A stretch of DNA of 64,000 bases from Auriscalpium vulgare (GCA_019915015.1 JAHBBC010000036.1:1-64000); one strand, 5' to 3'; shown: positions 22,012 to 34,866, numbered from the stretch's first letter. Notes: generated by a model not told the origin, from the letters alone. Numbers and translations are program-made.

Positions 22012-24175
22012 ATGCCCAGGACTCCAAAGCCTCGTAACTCGTATTTTCCCAGCTTCAATTCCTACGTTGCCTTCACTCTGGACCCCGTCGCCACGGTGAG
22101 CATATATGACGACTCGATTGCAAGTGCTCTGGCCGCGGAGATGCCTCTGCGAACATACGTGGGATCCGTTGATATGGTGAGCTCAGTGCCTGGGCGTGCT
22201 TTTGTTGATCTCACCAATTGCTGCAGATCGACGGATTGGCGTCGCCTCATCGTCGCTATCACCTGTGTCGATGCCTCCTTCTTAGCAAAAGCCTTCCTGA
22301 CCCCGACCCCACCCGCGGTACCGATGAGACCTTCTGCGTGCCAGTAGGGAAAGCTTTTCACCCCTCAGGTCGAAAGTCCATCAAGCCACGCTTACCGGCG
22401 TGGGGCGATCTTTACCATCACACCATGGTGTTCACGGAACTTCGTCTCCCGACGCAATATCATGATTACAGTGCATCCCCCAAACTGTCAAAAGCTGACT
22501 TGCTAACTCTCGACTTCGCTACCTACGCTGACGCCAAGAAGAGGACCCGTGCTGTTGCTATCAATAGGGCCACCTCTCGCGATGAGTCAAGTAGTGGCTC
22601 TACACAAAGTCCCCCTTCATCCGCATCACATTCTACTGGAACACCTTCCATTAACCGCAGTGCCGCAATGCCAGGCCAGGATCCGGCCGGAGCACATATG
22701 CATGCGGACTCTGGCGTCGGAATCACCCCCAACGGTCGCATCCTCACTGATGTCTTCCTGGATGCGGTCGCCGATATCAAGCTCAGTAAGGACGAAAGCA
22801 CTAAATCTCACATCGGCGCGCCTGGAAAGACCAGCCGGAGCTTGAGCGATACAGCATCCGACGACTGGCCGACTGTAGACGCTGTTGACGCCGAGCCCGA
22901 CCGCGACATTATATTTGACAGCGCGGGTGACATAGTCCTGCGAATGGCACAAGATTACTTCGGTTTCGAGAATCCAAGGGACCGCTTCACCCCCATCGCC
23001 AACTACTCTCTTGATCTGTCGAGCATCAAAGAAATCAGCGACGGTCGGCTCTTAGTGAAGGATTGCGATGCCTTGCAAAAGTAAGTGTACTTGCGCTCGT
23101 AATACAGTACGATACTAAGCGCGGCGTTTGCAGGATTTTGCATTATGCAGAAGATAGACGGCAGCAGAAGCTACGACTCGGAGCCGCTTCCTCACAGCTT
23201 ACTGACAGCAAGTCCTTGGTCTATATCTGCTCGTAGTCTCCGGGGCTGACATCGCTTCTCCTTCATAGATTTTGAATTCAATGGGATTCCACCTGCCTTC
23301 CGTACCCCACAGGCTGTCTGACCATCAGCGGAGGATAACCACGCTGACTCATCTTTACCAGGAGCTGTTCCCTCTTCGGCCCGTAGCATGGATACGCAAG
23401 AGGATATCCGCGACTCGCGTTTGGGGGTGCCCTCGTTCTCGTCCTTGTGCAGTTTGTCGTCCGTCTCTTCCGAAGCCCATGAGTCCGAGAAGCTACGAAT
23501 GGATGGACGGCACAATGAGGCAAGGAAAACACATGAAGATTGGGTTGGTATGGCGCAAAGGCAAAAAACCCTTGTGCAACAAACGAAAGGTGTGCCATGT
23601 GTCATCCGCCTCCGCATCGTCACTGATGAGACTGAATATTCGTTCTTTCAGAGCTCGGCACTCCGCCGTCGTACGCAACAGTGGCGACTCGATCTCAGAT
23701 CAACTCTGCGCAACGGAAGTCAACGGTATTATCTCCGCGAATCACAGACGCGTCGTGCCCGCTTCCTGGATCTCTTGCTCATGTGTCGAAGCCTTCGTAC
23801 GCCAAAGTCGCATCTCGATCCCGACATAGCGATTCTGCACAACGGACGTCAAGCGCAGAACCCAAAGGAGGGATTACACAAAAGACAAATGCGTCTCGCC
23901 ATTCTCTTTCTCGTACTTCTGGGCCATCCGCCGAGAGGCAGGTGACCATCGGACCACTGTCGCCCTCGTCTCCTACCCACACCTGCCGGGTCCGTCAAGA
24001 CTATGCTTTCGGAGGCAATGTACTGCGCTCTGGAACGCCAATGCAAGTTTACGTTTCACGGTGTCCGCGACAGGGCCCTGTCTCTGTGTCTCAGCCGTTG
24101 TGGGAGAGTATCACACGGAATGTTGCAGGCACAGATTCTGCCCGACGAATCCAACCATATGCATGCGCACGATGA
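22012..24175 (+). pseudogene. F1 family member F1-6 (long form, one nonsense codon)
   Basis: Exons are 22012-22176, 22227-23080, 23134-23207, 23269-23589 and 23652-24175, together 1,938 nt (646 codons) in one frame. A further in-frame ATG lies at 21985. The only defect is TGA at 23319-23321, where F1-5 has TGG. Order: NSYFPSFNSYVAFTLDPVAT; SPHRRYHLCRCLLLSKSLP; TDETFCVPVG; LPAWGDLYHH; DRFTPIANYSLDLSSIKEIS; QK joined to ILHYAEDRRQQKLRLGA; then the long-form extension with PPSYATVATRSQ and KPSYAKVASRSR. The third intron begins GC rather than GT (CA|GCAAGT at 23208), a known minor donor form; F1-5 has GT there. If TGG were read at 23319, the protein would be 645 residues, far longer than F1-4. 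Confidence 0.65.
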
Positions 24176-24730
24176 TATTGTAGTTCATGCAGCTATTCCA
24201 TGTCCAATTCATGTATTGTAAGTATAGGTGCCTGAACGATTTGGACGGGATAGGCTCAGTGAGAAAGGAAGCTGAAGCCTGCACTGCCTGCACAGCCGGG
24301 TATTTCATCGGAAATACCGTGAAAATTATCGTAAAAGGATTCCACGTATATTACCAGAGATACTGTGAGAGTTATTTTAAGTATTGCATAAGAAACACTA
24401 AGGCAGACAAAGGCCCACAGCCGCGGGGTTAAGTATTTCTTTATGAATACTTTACAGTATTTCCAAGGTTTTTCTCGTCAAATACTTACAGTCTATTTAC
24501 AGTTATTTCCACAGTATTTCTTGGTGTGCCACTCGACCGCGCAGGCAGTGCTGAGCGTTGCATGATGGCCACGTCGCCGGACGTCGGCGATGACTAGTGA
24601 CTATGCGGGGTCCCGGGCAAGTGGCTGTCCCACAAACAAGCCCAAGGGCATACAGAACACAGATACAACAACAGATAACAATGTCCCAACGTCCAATATG
24701 TGGCTAACGCAGAAGCCAAAGGGAAAAATA
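24176..24730. other. AT-rich intergenic DNA with short repeats
   Basis: Dominated by variants of TTTACAGTATTTCC (about 24430-24530) and a small inverted repeat GGTATTTCATCGGAAATACC at 24299-24318. No gene is supported. It may be a decayed mobile element. Confidence 0.4.
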
Positions 24731-27700
24731 CTACTCAAAAGGCGCCCGGCACAGCGGGCAAGTCTGATTTCGCGCCAACCAGCTACGCAAACACCGTTCA
24801 TGGAACCTGTATCGCAATCAGCAATACCGCCAATGTCAGCCCAACAAGGACTTACCCATGCTGGCATGCCGTACCCAGCGCCGCACTCTCCTTGTCCTTA
24901 AACTGGCACTGGCATATCGCACACCGGTCTACCGCGACCCAAGCAGCGTGAGCTTGAGCTTCACACGCCCGTCCTTCGTCACGCGCCGGCGCGCGACCTC
25001 GACGCGGCCGACCGGCGGCGAGGAGCGTCGAGGCGGGACCGCGGAGCCCAGGATGTCGGAAACAATGAGCAGGCTCTGGGTGTGGGTGGGGGGCATCAGC
25101 ATATATCCACGTACGCGAGGGGCGGACAGAGGCTACCTCGTAGTTCTCGCCTGAAGCGTTTCCGTCGTCTAACCGCGAGAGGAGTGCGTCGAGCTCGGTG
25201 TACTCCGCGTAGGTGTGTGTGGCGGGCGGCGTGGACGAATGGGGGGTAGTCGGCGCGGATTGCTCAAAGATGCTTGCGGGGGAGGGCGGTGGGAAAGGCG
25301 AGGGCGACAGCTCGGGGCTTTGCGAAGCGACGTACACGGGGCTAGCCTCATGTCTTGGCGATAATGCGAGTGGGGAAGGATTCTGGAGCATGCGCTGAGC
25401 GTCGATCGGCGGTGAGCGCGGGAGATCCACAGCATAGGAGACTTGTATCGGAGGCGATTGGATACGCATGAGTGCTCCGCCCCTCAAGCTATGCTCTTCG
25501 AGAAGACGTCGCTCCTTCTCCGAGACACCGTTGTCACCGCCATCTCCAGACACGAATAAGTGGACGGAGACAGGGCGGACAGCATTCGGCGAAGTGGAAC
25601 CAGGTGGGCGAGGAAGCGGTCTGCCGGGATAGTGATGAGCTCCTGCACCTGCTGATACAGGTGTCCGGCCACCTGGAATCCTGGACTCGGTTACAGGGCT
25701 AATCGGCATCACGTTGTTGCTCGGGACAGGGTCATGATCATACAGATCAATGAGTGACTCTACAGCGGAGACGCGGTCACCGCTGAAATGGTCGTGTGCC
25801 GGCAGTGGCGCGCTCGTTGCGGGCGGAGTCGCTTCGACGTCGAAGGACTGATTCGCGAGAGGACTGGGAGTCGGCGGTGAAAACTGATGGGGAGCGCCCA
25901 TACGACGGTCGCCGATGGATATCGGTGACGCTAGAGGCGGCGGTGGGGAAAAGGTACGTGACCGCATGCTAGGTACCGCAAACTCGGCGCGTGTTGGGCT
26001 GCTGCTGACAGCAACTGGACTGCCTCGGTGGTAGGATGCACCTGTGCGCTCAGACTGAATGACGCCTTCAATTGTGTCCTGCTCGTCTGCACGGCGAGAG
26101 GAGACAGTCGACGCCAGGGTGGGGCTCCACCTGGGAGCAGCTGCGCCTGTCGTCACGCGCCGGCGAACACCATTCGATAACTGCGTATGCGCGCTGACCG
26201 GAGTAAGGGGTGATCCTGGTTCATAATCCATATAAGTGATGCCAGACTGAAGGGATATCGGTGAGGGAGAGATCGTTGTGGTTGGTGATGGAGATTGCAG
26301 CGCATGGTGACGAGGGCTAGAAGGGGAAGTGGTGGCAGATGGGGGGCTCTGGTTTGCGAAAGAGACTTGATGGGCACGGGTAGGTGATGCAGGAGCAGCT
26401 GCTGAGTTAGGCGGTGGCGGTGGAGGACGTTGTTCAGTCTTGGAGAGGAATGCAGGCGGCGGCGGCGGCACAGGACGCTCGAGCATCGAATGCCGTTTCG
26501 GACGTGTGCTGGAATGAGGGCTCGGTGCGCCGGTGCCGACAGCAGGAAGATGGGGTACCGATTCGGAGGGTTGTTGAGCGAGACGGCCTGCACGTGGGAA
26601 GTACTTGCTAGGTCCAGCCACCGGAGTGCCTCCTGGAGACGCGAGGGATTCGTCGTCGGACTCGTCTAGGATCTCCCATGCTTCCAGCGGCTCCGGGGCT
26701 TTGTCTAGTGTGTCGACGCTCTTCTCCTTACCCTTGTGCCCAAAAAACTTCCGTACGTGTCCCTCTGAACGGGGGCTCGATGCCGACTTCGCGTTAGGAC
26801 TACCGGGACGGTTGAGAAACTGGAGAGGAAGGGACAAGGTGGAGGACGCGAATGTAGGAGATGAAGGAAGTGAGAGGGGCTGGCGCTCCTTGGACTTGTT
26901 CCGGCCGGGAAAGAGATGTAGACGCTTCTTGTTACGAGGTAACAGGGAGGGACTGGTGGTGCAAGGTGATCCAAAAGAGTCGCCATTCTGAGACTCGTTT
27001 GAAGGGCTCGACGGAAGGACATCGTCGTCGAGAGGTTCTTGCTCGCCGAAGCGCGATGGAGTCAAAGTCAGCTGGGAGGGTGAGGGGCGCATGGTAAGCA
27101 TCGATGCAGACGAAGGTTTCTTCTCGACCCCCTGTTGTCGCTCATGTTCACGTTCGTGCTCTCGCATGAGGCGTTCCCTCAAGCTGAGGCCTTTAAGCCG
27201 GTCTTGTTCCCATTGGCTCGCTGACGACGTAGCCTCGCTCTTGGAAACTATTTCGAGACTGTCATCTGAATCGGAATCATTGTATTCCGCCTGTGTGCTG
27301 AAGCGCACGGGGTCGGACGGGGAAGGAGGGTCGGGGTCGGTCGTTGAGGGTGCGAACGCAAGGCGGCTACGGGAGCGCGCAGGCAAGGGCGGTATTGTCA
27401 CCGGAGACGGTTGATCTCGTGCAGCGGACAGTTCCGAGCCGCCTGGAGATGGCGGTGGGTTGAGGGCTGTCGGCGTCGCCAACGACAGGGAGGATGGAGC
27501 AGTAAGGGCAGACCTCGGGCCTGCGCCTGCAGAGATGGCCTCGTCGAAAGAAGGGGGCGGGTAGTCCGGAATCGAGACCCCTATCAGAGCTGCGTGAGGG
27601 GCGATCGCGACGAGCTGCTATGCGACGAACCTGCGTCGGATTCATCTCGCCTCCTGTCCGGCCTCCCGCGCGACGACGGCGACGACGGTGGACCCCGCCT

Positions 27701-28011
27701 GGACGCCCTGGGGACGCCTACATTGAACTGAGGCTCTTCATTACTTCTGGGTGTTCTTTCGGCCTTAGGGCGCTTCTCGCGCTTGGGCTTGCGGACGCGC
27801 CCTGCGTTGTCGGGTGGGATCAGCGTGAGTTGACCGTGGTGGCGAATGACGTGGGTGAGGTATGGAGCAACGCGAATGGCGTCTGCTACGGTGTGCTGAG
27901 CAGAACCTGAGCGAGAGGGGACCTGCATCGTTGAGCGCGGTGAGAAGGTCAAGAGCAAGCCATGCCTCTGCAATGAGGTCGTCGTTTTCCACCCCGCAGC
28001 TGGCTGTCCAT
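24731..28011 (-). CDS. RING-H2 finger protein (likely E3 ubiquitin ligase), disrupted reading frame
   Basis: The last two exons (25075-24856 and 24806-24731) encode CAICQCQF, then CQHGFHERC and CPLC, a complete C3H2C3 RING-H2 at the extreme C-terminus. Such domains bind E2 enzymes and transfer ubiquitin. Upstream is a conserved-looking segment LLIVSDILGS through VTKDGRVKLKLTLLG, reached by splicing out 25076-25136. The long first exon is Pro/Ser-rich and low in structure, with PDYPPPSFDEA (PPxY-like, a WW-domain ligand type) near the N-terminus. The frame must shift at four short homopolymers: 27992-27995 and 27917-27920 (one base too many), 27598-27601 and 24938-24940 (one base too few). With those the exons balance exactly to 1,056 aa from ATG 28011. 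Unspliced, 27482-24852 happens to be open, which can mislead gene callers. Divergent from the condensin gene. Confidence 0.7.
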
Positions 28012-28269
28012 TCCCTTTCTCGGCTGATGGCCCTCTCGATTGCAGAGCGTGGTCGACACGGGTCTTCTCGCCGCTGAGATTGTCAAAGAGATGGACAAAG
28101 ACGATAGATTATCTCCAAATCAGGCGGGCACAGGTAGAGGATATCGACGGACACATGTCGCCAGGGCATCTGCAGTGTCCAGGTCATCGTGGGAACTCTT
28201 GCCATTCAGCCACACGCGCGCGTTGAACCGCGACGCGCTCGCTCTCGGCTCACCATCGTCGCCGCCGCC
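28012..28269. promoter_or_regulatory. Divergent promoter region, RING gene / condensin gene
   Basis: Only 258 bp separate the two start codons, so both genes must be driven from here. I see no clear TATA box. The condensin ATG has a strong context (GCCGCCGCCATGC). Confidence 0.5.
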
Positions 28270-31200
28270 ATGCCCGTCCGCAAATCAGGACCAGTCCTGG
28301 AGACACTGTCGACGGCGATCCCAAAGGCCTTTGAACAGGCCCAATCGTCGATCGCAAATCACCAGAAGAACTACGTCGCTCTGCACAAGATCCATGTTGA
28401 AGCCGCCGAGCACACCGAGAAGGTTCAAGACGGCGAAGGCTTGAAGCTCATCGGAGAACGCAAATTCAAGGAGTGCTTTCTGGACATGATTGACCGCGTG
28501 CTCGTTGTCAAGAAGGGTACCATCGTCGCTGACAGGATTGTCAAGTTCGTCGGTGGGTACGTCAAGTTTTTGAACGTGAAAGGTGCGTCGCAGCGCTCCT
28601 GGATCTTCTTCGTTTCTTAACACGGACATTAGCCGTCGAAGAGAAGATGAAGCGCGAAGGAGCGGACGATGATGACGAAGAGGAAGAACAGACGGTATCC
28701 GCCCGCTTCGTTGCCCAGGTCCTCAAACACCTCCTCAAAGGCTTCGAAGTGAAGGACAAGAACGTCCGATACCGCGCTGTGCACTTTGTGGCAGAGATGA
28801 TTTCACATATGGGCGAAATTGAGTGCGTGCTAGTATGCCTTTGCATGATTTCGGCTTACGCCTCTCTAGCGAGGGCATGTATTCTGACCTCCGTTCCTCC
28901 CTTCTCAAACGTGTCCGTGACAAGGAGCCGACAATTCGCGTGCAGGCGGTGATTGCTCTGTCCAAGATCAATGGTACTGAAGATCCCGACGAGCTCGACG
29001 AAGGCGAGCAATCCGTCTCCGACGTGCTGGAGGACATGCTCCGACACGATCCCTCTGCGTATGTCAGGCCACATCGACCATCTCCCCGTCACTCATCGGT
29101 TCCTGCAGCGAGGTCCGTCGCGCTGTGCTGCTCAACATGGCGGTCTCCGATGCCACGCTGCCCGCGATCCTCAGCCGCACACGCGACGTCGACACGACCA
29201 TCCGGAAGCTCGTGTACTCCATGAAGCTCGAACCAAACTGTATAGCCGAAGACGGAGGACTCGGCCCGTCGCATCCGCGCGCGCTCACGATCGACCAGAG
29301 GGAACTCATCGTGAAAAATGGGCTCGGCGATCGCGAGGACGGCGTGCGCCTCGCGACTGGCAAGCTCATTGGGAAGTGGGTCGACGCGGTGGGCACGGAC
29401 AAGGGCGAAGTCGTGGAGGACATCCTCGCGTTCCTGGACGTGTTCGATATCGGAGAGGGCCTGCAGGTCGCAGACGATGCGCTGCAGAGCGTTTTCGTCA
29501 CTCGTTCGGAACTCTTCGAGAAAGTGGAGTTCGATGGTGCGTCGTGATGCGTGTAATGGTACGGACATTGGCTGAGAAATTGATGTACAGATACTTTCTG
29601 GACGGATCTGTCGTCTCTGAAGGCTTTCCTGGCTCGTGTATACGTCGATCACTGCATCGAGACCAACGACGAAAAACGGCGAGACGGGGCGCTTCCTGTC
29701 GTCACGAAGGTCGTCTTCTGTATCCAGCAGGCATACAACGAGCTCTTGGAAGACGTGGATGGAGAGGAGAAGGAGCTGGCCATTTCAGAGCTCCTGCGAC
29801 TAGCTGTCAACCTCGACTATGGGGATGAAATTGGCCGACGAAACATGAGTCAACTCGTCCGTGAGTTTAGGGCAATCTCCTTCATCCCGTCCCATGGGCT
29901 GATTGGTGTCATCACATACAGGGAATATGCTCCTGCAAGAATCACTTCCCGAGAAGCTTGTGCCCAGATGTCTCGATATCTTGCGCATCCTCTCCGCAAG
30001 CGAACGCGATCTGATCAGGATCGTCGTCGAAATTGTTCACGACATACGTGATGCTAATGAAGAGGAAGAGCCCGTGCGTTATCTCATTCATATACGTTCG
30101 CTCGCGTACGGAAATTGACTATGTCGTGTATCTGCTGCAGAAGGAACCTGCTGGCAAGGACGATGCCGATACAACAATTGGCGATGCCTCTGTGATTGCT
30201 CCCCCGCGGGTCGCTAGTGGGCAGAAGCCAGTTTCTGAGATGTCCCAGGAAGAGAAGGAGAGAGCCGACGCGCTGGACATTCGCTGTCTGGACCTTTGTA
30301 TCGGCATGCTTGAGCGCGTAAATGGGGTGCGTGTCTCCCCGCAGAATCAAATTCAGGCACTCATCGCTTGCGCAGACGTTTGAGGAGAACTCAACATTGG
30401 AAGGAATTTTGACCGAGCTCATCGTGCCTTCCGTCAAGCGTAAAGAGCTCGTCCTCCGCGAGAAGGGCCTCATCAGTCTGGGGCTCTGCTGCCTCATTGC
30501 TCGCGTGCGTGTTGTTCTCGTTGACATCCCACTGCCTCGTGTAACACGTGGTACAGCGCATGGCCGTCGGCTCCTTTCCGCTTTTCGCAGGCCAGATCCA
30601 GGCGGCACCGGAGCAGCTCAAGGTCCGCGTGCTGCAGGTCGTGTTCGACGTGCTCATGGTCCACGAGGCTGTCTTCCGAGACAAGTCAAACAATATCGTC
30701 GACCTGTTGCTGAAAGTGCTCAATGAAACGGATGCGGAGGCAGTGCAGGCGGCTCTGTGCATAGGCTTTGCGAAGCTCATGCTATCGGGCATGCTCGTGG
30801 ACGAGCGGGTAGGTGGAGTCCGTCCTTATCTGCGTCACTAGCTCATCGGGTCTCTACGTAGGTTCTGTCCAGCCTTGTGCTCATCTACCTCGCCCCGGAT
30901 ACTGCTGACAATCAAGAGCTGAGGCAGTGCCTGTCATATTTTTCCCTGTCTACTGCTTCTCGTCGCCAGTCAACCAGCGCCGCATGCAGCAGGTGAGCGT
31001 CATCCCGCTTTCGCTTCCCGCCGTTTAACAGAATTTGGAACTGTTTTCAGGTGTTCCTGGCTATCTATGAGCAGTTAGCCAGCGAGTACAAAACGCTGGA
31101 GGACGGCCAGGACATGGTCTCTCCCGCGCAGGTGGCAGGCATGTTCGTCGATTGGACAGACCCACAGAAGTCTATGTGCGTATATGCATCGAGTTCGGCG

Positions 31201-32468
31201 ATTTATTCTTCAGCTGAGGGCTTCACGTTCATGCAGTGACCTTCCCGACCGAACGGCGGATCCTCTGATCCATCTCGACTTGGCTATCGGCATCGTCAAG
31301 ATGCTATTCAGCAAAAGTTTGGAGAGTACGTCCTCACGTCAATTATACGAGTGCCACCTGACCGATATCGCATGTAGAGGACGACAAGAAGGTGCTCTGC
31401 CAAGTGCTGAACAGGTTATACGTCCCACCCGAAGTCGACGATGACAAGATCCGGACGCTGAAGCTCCTGATTTTGAATATCCGCTCAGTAAGCGCTCTTG
31501 CAGATCGATGAAGGCATGACCCTGACCCCGTGCTCAGCGTCGTCCCCTGCGCGATACCGCGGCGGTCAATGCCCTTACCAAATTCGAGAACACAATCTCG
31601 AAGAAGTTTGAAGAGCAGCTTCGCGACTTCAATGAGGAGGAGTTCCGCAAGCTGGAGTCTCTGAAGGAGCTGTTCGAACTTTTAGATGAGATTATCCCCG
31701 AGGACGACGACGACGAAGTCGAACAGCCCAAGAAGAGAGCCACGCGAAAGCGGTCCGTGTCTTGGATGCCACCTGATTCGAAGGAACTGACAATATTGGG
31801 GTTATCTCTTCTGCAGGCGCTCGGAGAGTGTCACGACAGAGACATCTACTGCGTCTGTTGATGAGGATCGCGCAACACCTACTGCATCGCGGAGAAAGGG
31901 CAAGGGTCGAGCAAAGTCAGTATACATGCTTGCTTTTTGTCGTCATCGAATTTACACTGTCGATGAAGGAGGCGCCGTGTGTCACAGTCCGACGAGGACG
32001 AGGACGATGAAGGCGCGGATATTGGCTCGCCACCGCCGTCTGCTGCCCCGACACGCTCAATGCCCCGGAGAGCTGCGTACGTGTCCAGTAACCGATATCT
32101 GCGCTCGTCGAGCTCACGGCAAAATGCAGGACAAAGAAAGTAGATATGACCCCCATGAAACTTGACGACGATGACGAGGAAGACGAAGACGAAGACGACG
32201 ACGAGGATGATGATGACGAGGATGACGAGGATGATGACCCTGAAGCGACTCCAGTGCCTCCCGCCCGTCGCCCTGCTGCACCGAGGTATGCTTGAGGACA
32301 CAATTGTATGCGAACCGTGCGTATGCTGACTCCCGCCTTAGAAGAAAATCTCCTCGATCACCACCTCAACATGAAGAGGAAGAAGTCGACGACGGGCCGC
32401 AGGATTCCATCATGGATTCCGAAGAAGACGAGGATGACGAGGTCGATGATATGCTTGACGCCCTCTGA
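28270..32468 (+). CDS. Condensin complex subunit 3 (CAP-G/Ycg1/Cnd3 family)
   Basis: HEAT-repeat subunit of condensin, which compacts mitotic chromosomes in the nucleus. Eighteen exons: 28270-28582, 28633-28822, 28870-29058, 29109-29536, 29591-29860, 29922-30073, 30141-30326, 30376-30504, 30557-30808, 30862-30992, 31051-31175, 31237-31325, 31378-31487, 31538-31752, 31817-31919, 31988-32076, 32130-32285, 32342-32468. Diagnostic stretches are ERKFKECFLDMIDRVLVVKK, NVRYRAVHFVAEMIS, VLLNMAVSDATLPAILSRTR, LRQCLSYF followed by PVYCFSSPVNQRRMQQVFLA, and a long acidic C-terminus. The exons sum to 3,254 nt, exactly one short of a complete frame. The break is at a T5 run (30937-30941) inside exon 10; one more T restores the expected sequence and gives 1,084 aa, normal for the family. 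An essential gene is unlikely to be dead, so a sequencing indel is likely. Confidence 0.9.
30937..30941 (+). other. Apparent 1-nt deletion in condensin homopolymer
   Basis: The T run after TCATA has five bases. The conserved protein needs six (SYF-F-P-V). Upstream and downstream frames are both unmistakable condensin, with no intron signals between them. Confidence 0.8.
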
Positions 32469-33210
32469 TCTCTGCTCGCACATGATCTATTAATGAACTA
32501 TCTTATCTCACGTAGTTTATCTATCTCTGCTACTTCTAGTCGTCGATTTGTATATGTACGTATCTACTTGTTGTAATGTGGTCCGTGCTTCCCCATCTTC
32601 GAACTGTGACCTGCTCACAGGTCGACGCGACCAGCTTTGCTTGAAAACTCAATGAACTGTGACACAAATCTCATAAGACAGTGAATTCGCCCGCCATACA
32701 TCCACCGGCCGCAGGTTTCTATTCCATGGCACGGGCTCCTCTCAGGACTTCAACGATTTACTTTTGAATAATCAGCACATCTCAAGGGCCATGGCGGTGC
32801 TTCGAGCCTTCTGCGGATGTACTGAAAGTCGGGTGTTTGGAATACGAATCACATCCGGCCGGGGCGTGGCTCGCGCCACTAAGGGCAGCCGCGCTTGGTG
32901 CTCTGTCCTTGAATACCATCAAGGGCATCCGCGGAATATGTACCCCGACTGTGTCACGTCGCCGCTGAAGTTTGAAGTGTGTTCCTGCGCCACATGCGCG
33001 CGGAAGATAGGCGTCGAACACTGTTCATACCACAGACTGGATGTGCAATCTGTCCGGCTCCTGCCGTCCGGTAAGGATTCAAAGACAATCGCTGTATTGG
33101 AAAATTATATACAGCAGATAGCCTCAAGCAGGTGCATGGTACTTACTCGCCAGCGGATGTCACCGTGGCTATATAGTAATGGATACGAAGATTATTATAG
33201 GCGAAAGGGA
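32469..33210. other. No supported gene; intergenic
   Basis: Space between the convergent condensin and Zn2Cys6 genes, so it should hold both 3' ends. A 155-codon open frame (32764-33231, starting at TTG) has a few Cys and His residues but no relation to anything recognisable, and I do not call it. Confidence 0.4.
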
Positions 33211-34866
33211 CTACTTGGACACCTGGGATGACCCTCCTCGCGATACTGGACGAGCAGTAGACCTTCTTCTAGGTTTAGTCCGTGCTGAGCCTTTTGCTGC
33301 CGCTCTTGAACTCGGGGTGGTACGCGGTGGCGCAGGGAGGACAAACTGAACGCTGCGGTCAGGGTCAGGCAGGGGTGCTGCAGGCGTCAGGGCATTCGAA
33401 GTCGACCCTTGGGGTTGACCTTATGTGGATCAGAAACGTTTGTTGTCGAAGTCAACCAAGTGCTCACCGTCATTAGCACTCTGCGACGAAGAATTGGTTG
33501 GCGGCAGTTTGCGTTGTATTTCCGCGACGAGATCCAGCGCCTGAGATAATTTGTTCTCCACAGTGCGCAGAGTTGAGACAAGCATGGCGGCGCACGTCTC
33601 GATGGACGAAGCGCTGTAGCGAACGCTATCTCTGACTGCAGAGAGGGAGCTGTGTATATCCGGGATATAGGAAATAAAAGTGGCGATCGATAGGAGGCGC
33701 GGTTCAACGGCAGTCCTAACAGCGACTTCGTTGACTGCGGACGGTAGCGTCTGCTGCTCCGTTAATAGAGAAGGAGCGGTCAGCGTGCTGGCTTCAGGTT
33801 CGTCATCGGCAGGCAGTGCTGCTCCTGTGCTTGGCAATATGGATGAAGGGCCTACGATAATCATCAGACCATGTCACAATGATGGAAGATGATGCGTACC
33901 TGTTAGTCTGGCCTTCCTCGTCAGCGGCGCTTTCTCCAGAATGTCAGGTTCTGACGTGGCTTTGCGCTTTTGCTTTCGGGTCGGAATTGCTACGACAGGA
34001 TGTGGAATAGAGAATGGAGCAGCAGGAGCAGTCGAAGAAGCAGCAGGCGCAGTTTCAGTCTCAGTCGTATCGCCAGCCTGAGTACGAGGTCCCCACCGAC
34101 CGCGCCCAGGTACAAATGAACATCTCAATTTTGATTTAAAGCAATGCTCGCAGGCTTCATTGGCGGTCCGGGTACAACCAAGCTCTCGAAGTTTGCAACG
34201 ATCGCACGGCGGCTGTGAGCGAGGAGAACTTAGTGAGGCGGTGCAAGCAACTTTGGAATGAACTCACGTCGTGAAGAGTTTCGTCGACAACGGGCACTGA
34301 TGCTGTCTTAGCCAGATCTTCAATGGGATGCACACGCAGCACAGCATTTGGAGAGCTAACAGCTCGGACGATGGTTGACTGATAGTGTGGTTCAGATGTC
34401 GACATCGCAGGTTCGACTATCTCAGCAACAGGGTCTAGTTCCGAGGTCATGATCAGATGTCAGTAGAACCAAATGGACTGAAGACGCACCCAAATTCAAC
34501 CACCATTGCCAATCACCTAGGTCTATCTCTGGGGCACCTTGATCCTTGGCGTTCGCGATGGCGACGACGTTCAGTCTCAAGGACGCCGTTTTATCGGAGA
34601 CCACTGCGGTCGACTCATCGCATGCGACTTGGATGATGCGGGGAGCACCGATATCGAGGTCATCCGGCAGAGAATTGTAATGGCATACTGCGTCTGCCTG
34701 GAACGAAGACAATAGTCAGGACGATGTGCGCCTTTCGTAAGGAAGAAAAACGACATACAATCTCTCCTAGGAGGTTGTCTTCATAGCTGGGATTGTGATC
34801 ACGTAGGGACAAAGCAGAGGCCGCAGCAGCTATGCGGAGGCAATGCTGCTGTAGCTTTGGGTCCAT
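33211..34866 (-). CDS. Zn(II)2Cys6 binuclear cluster protein (462 aa)
   Basis: Probable nuclear DNA-binding regulator. Minus exons are 34866-34759, 34697-34490, 34434-34268, 34212-33900, 33851-33468 and 33419-33211; they total 1,389 nt in frame with no correction needed. Exon 4 opens PPCDRCKLRELGCTRT and continues CEHCFKSKLRC: spacing CX2CX6CX7CX2CX6C, the fungal Gal4-type zinc cluster. Unusually it sits near residues 163-191, not at the N-terminus. It is followed by a basic stretch (TRKQKRKATSE) that may serve for nuclear import. Exon 5 has a helical segment (SASSIETCAAMLVSTLRTVE) and the C-terminus is rich in Pro, Ser and Arg. No fungal transcription-factor middle domain is visible. Target genes are unknown; its closeness to the F1 array may or may not matter. 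Confidence 0.75.
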
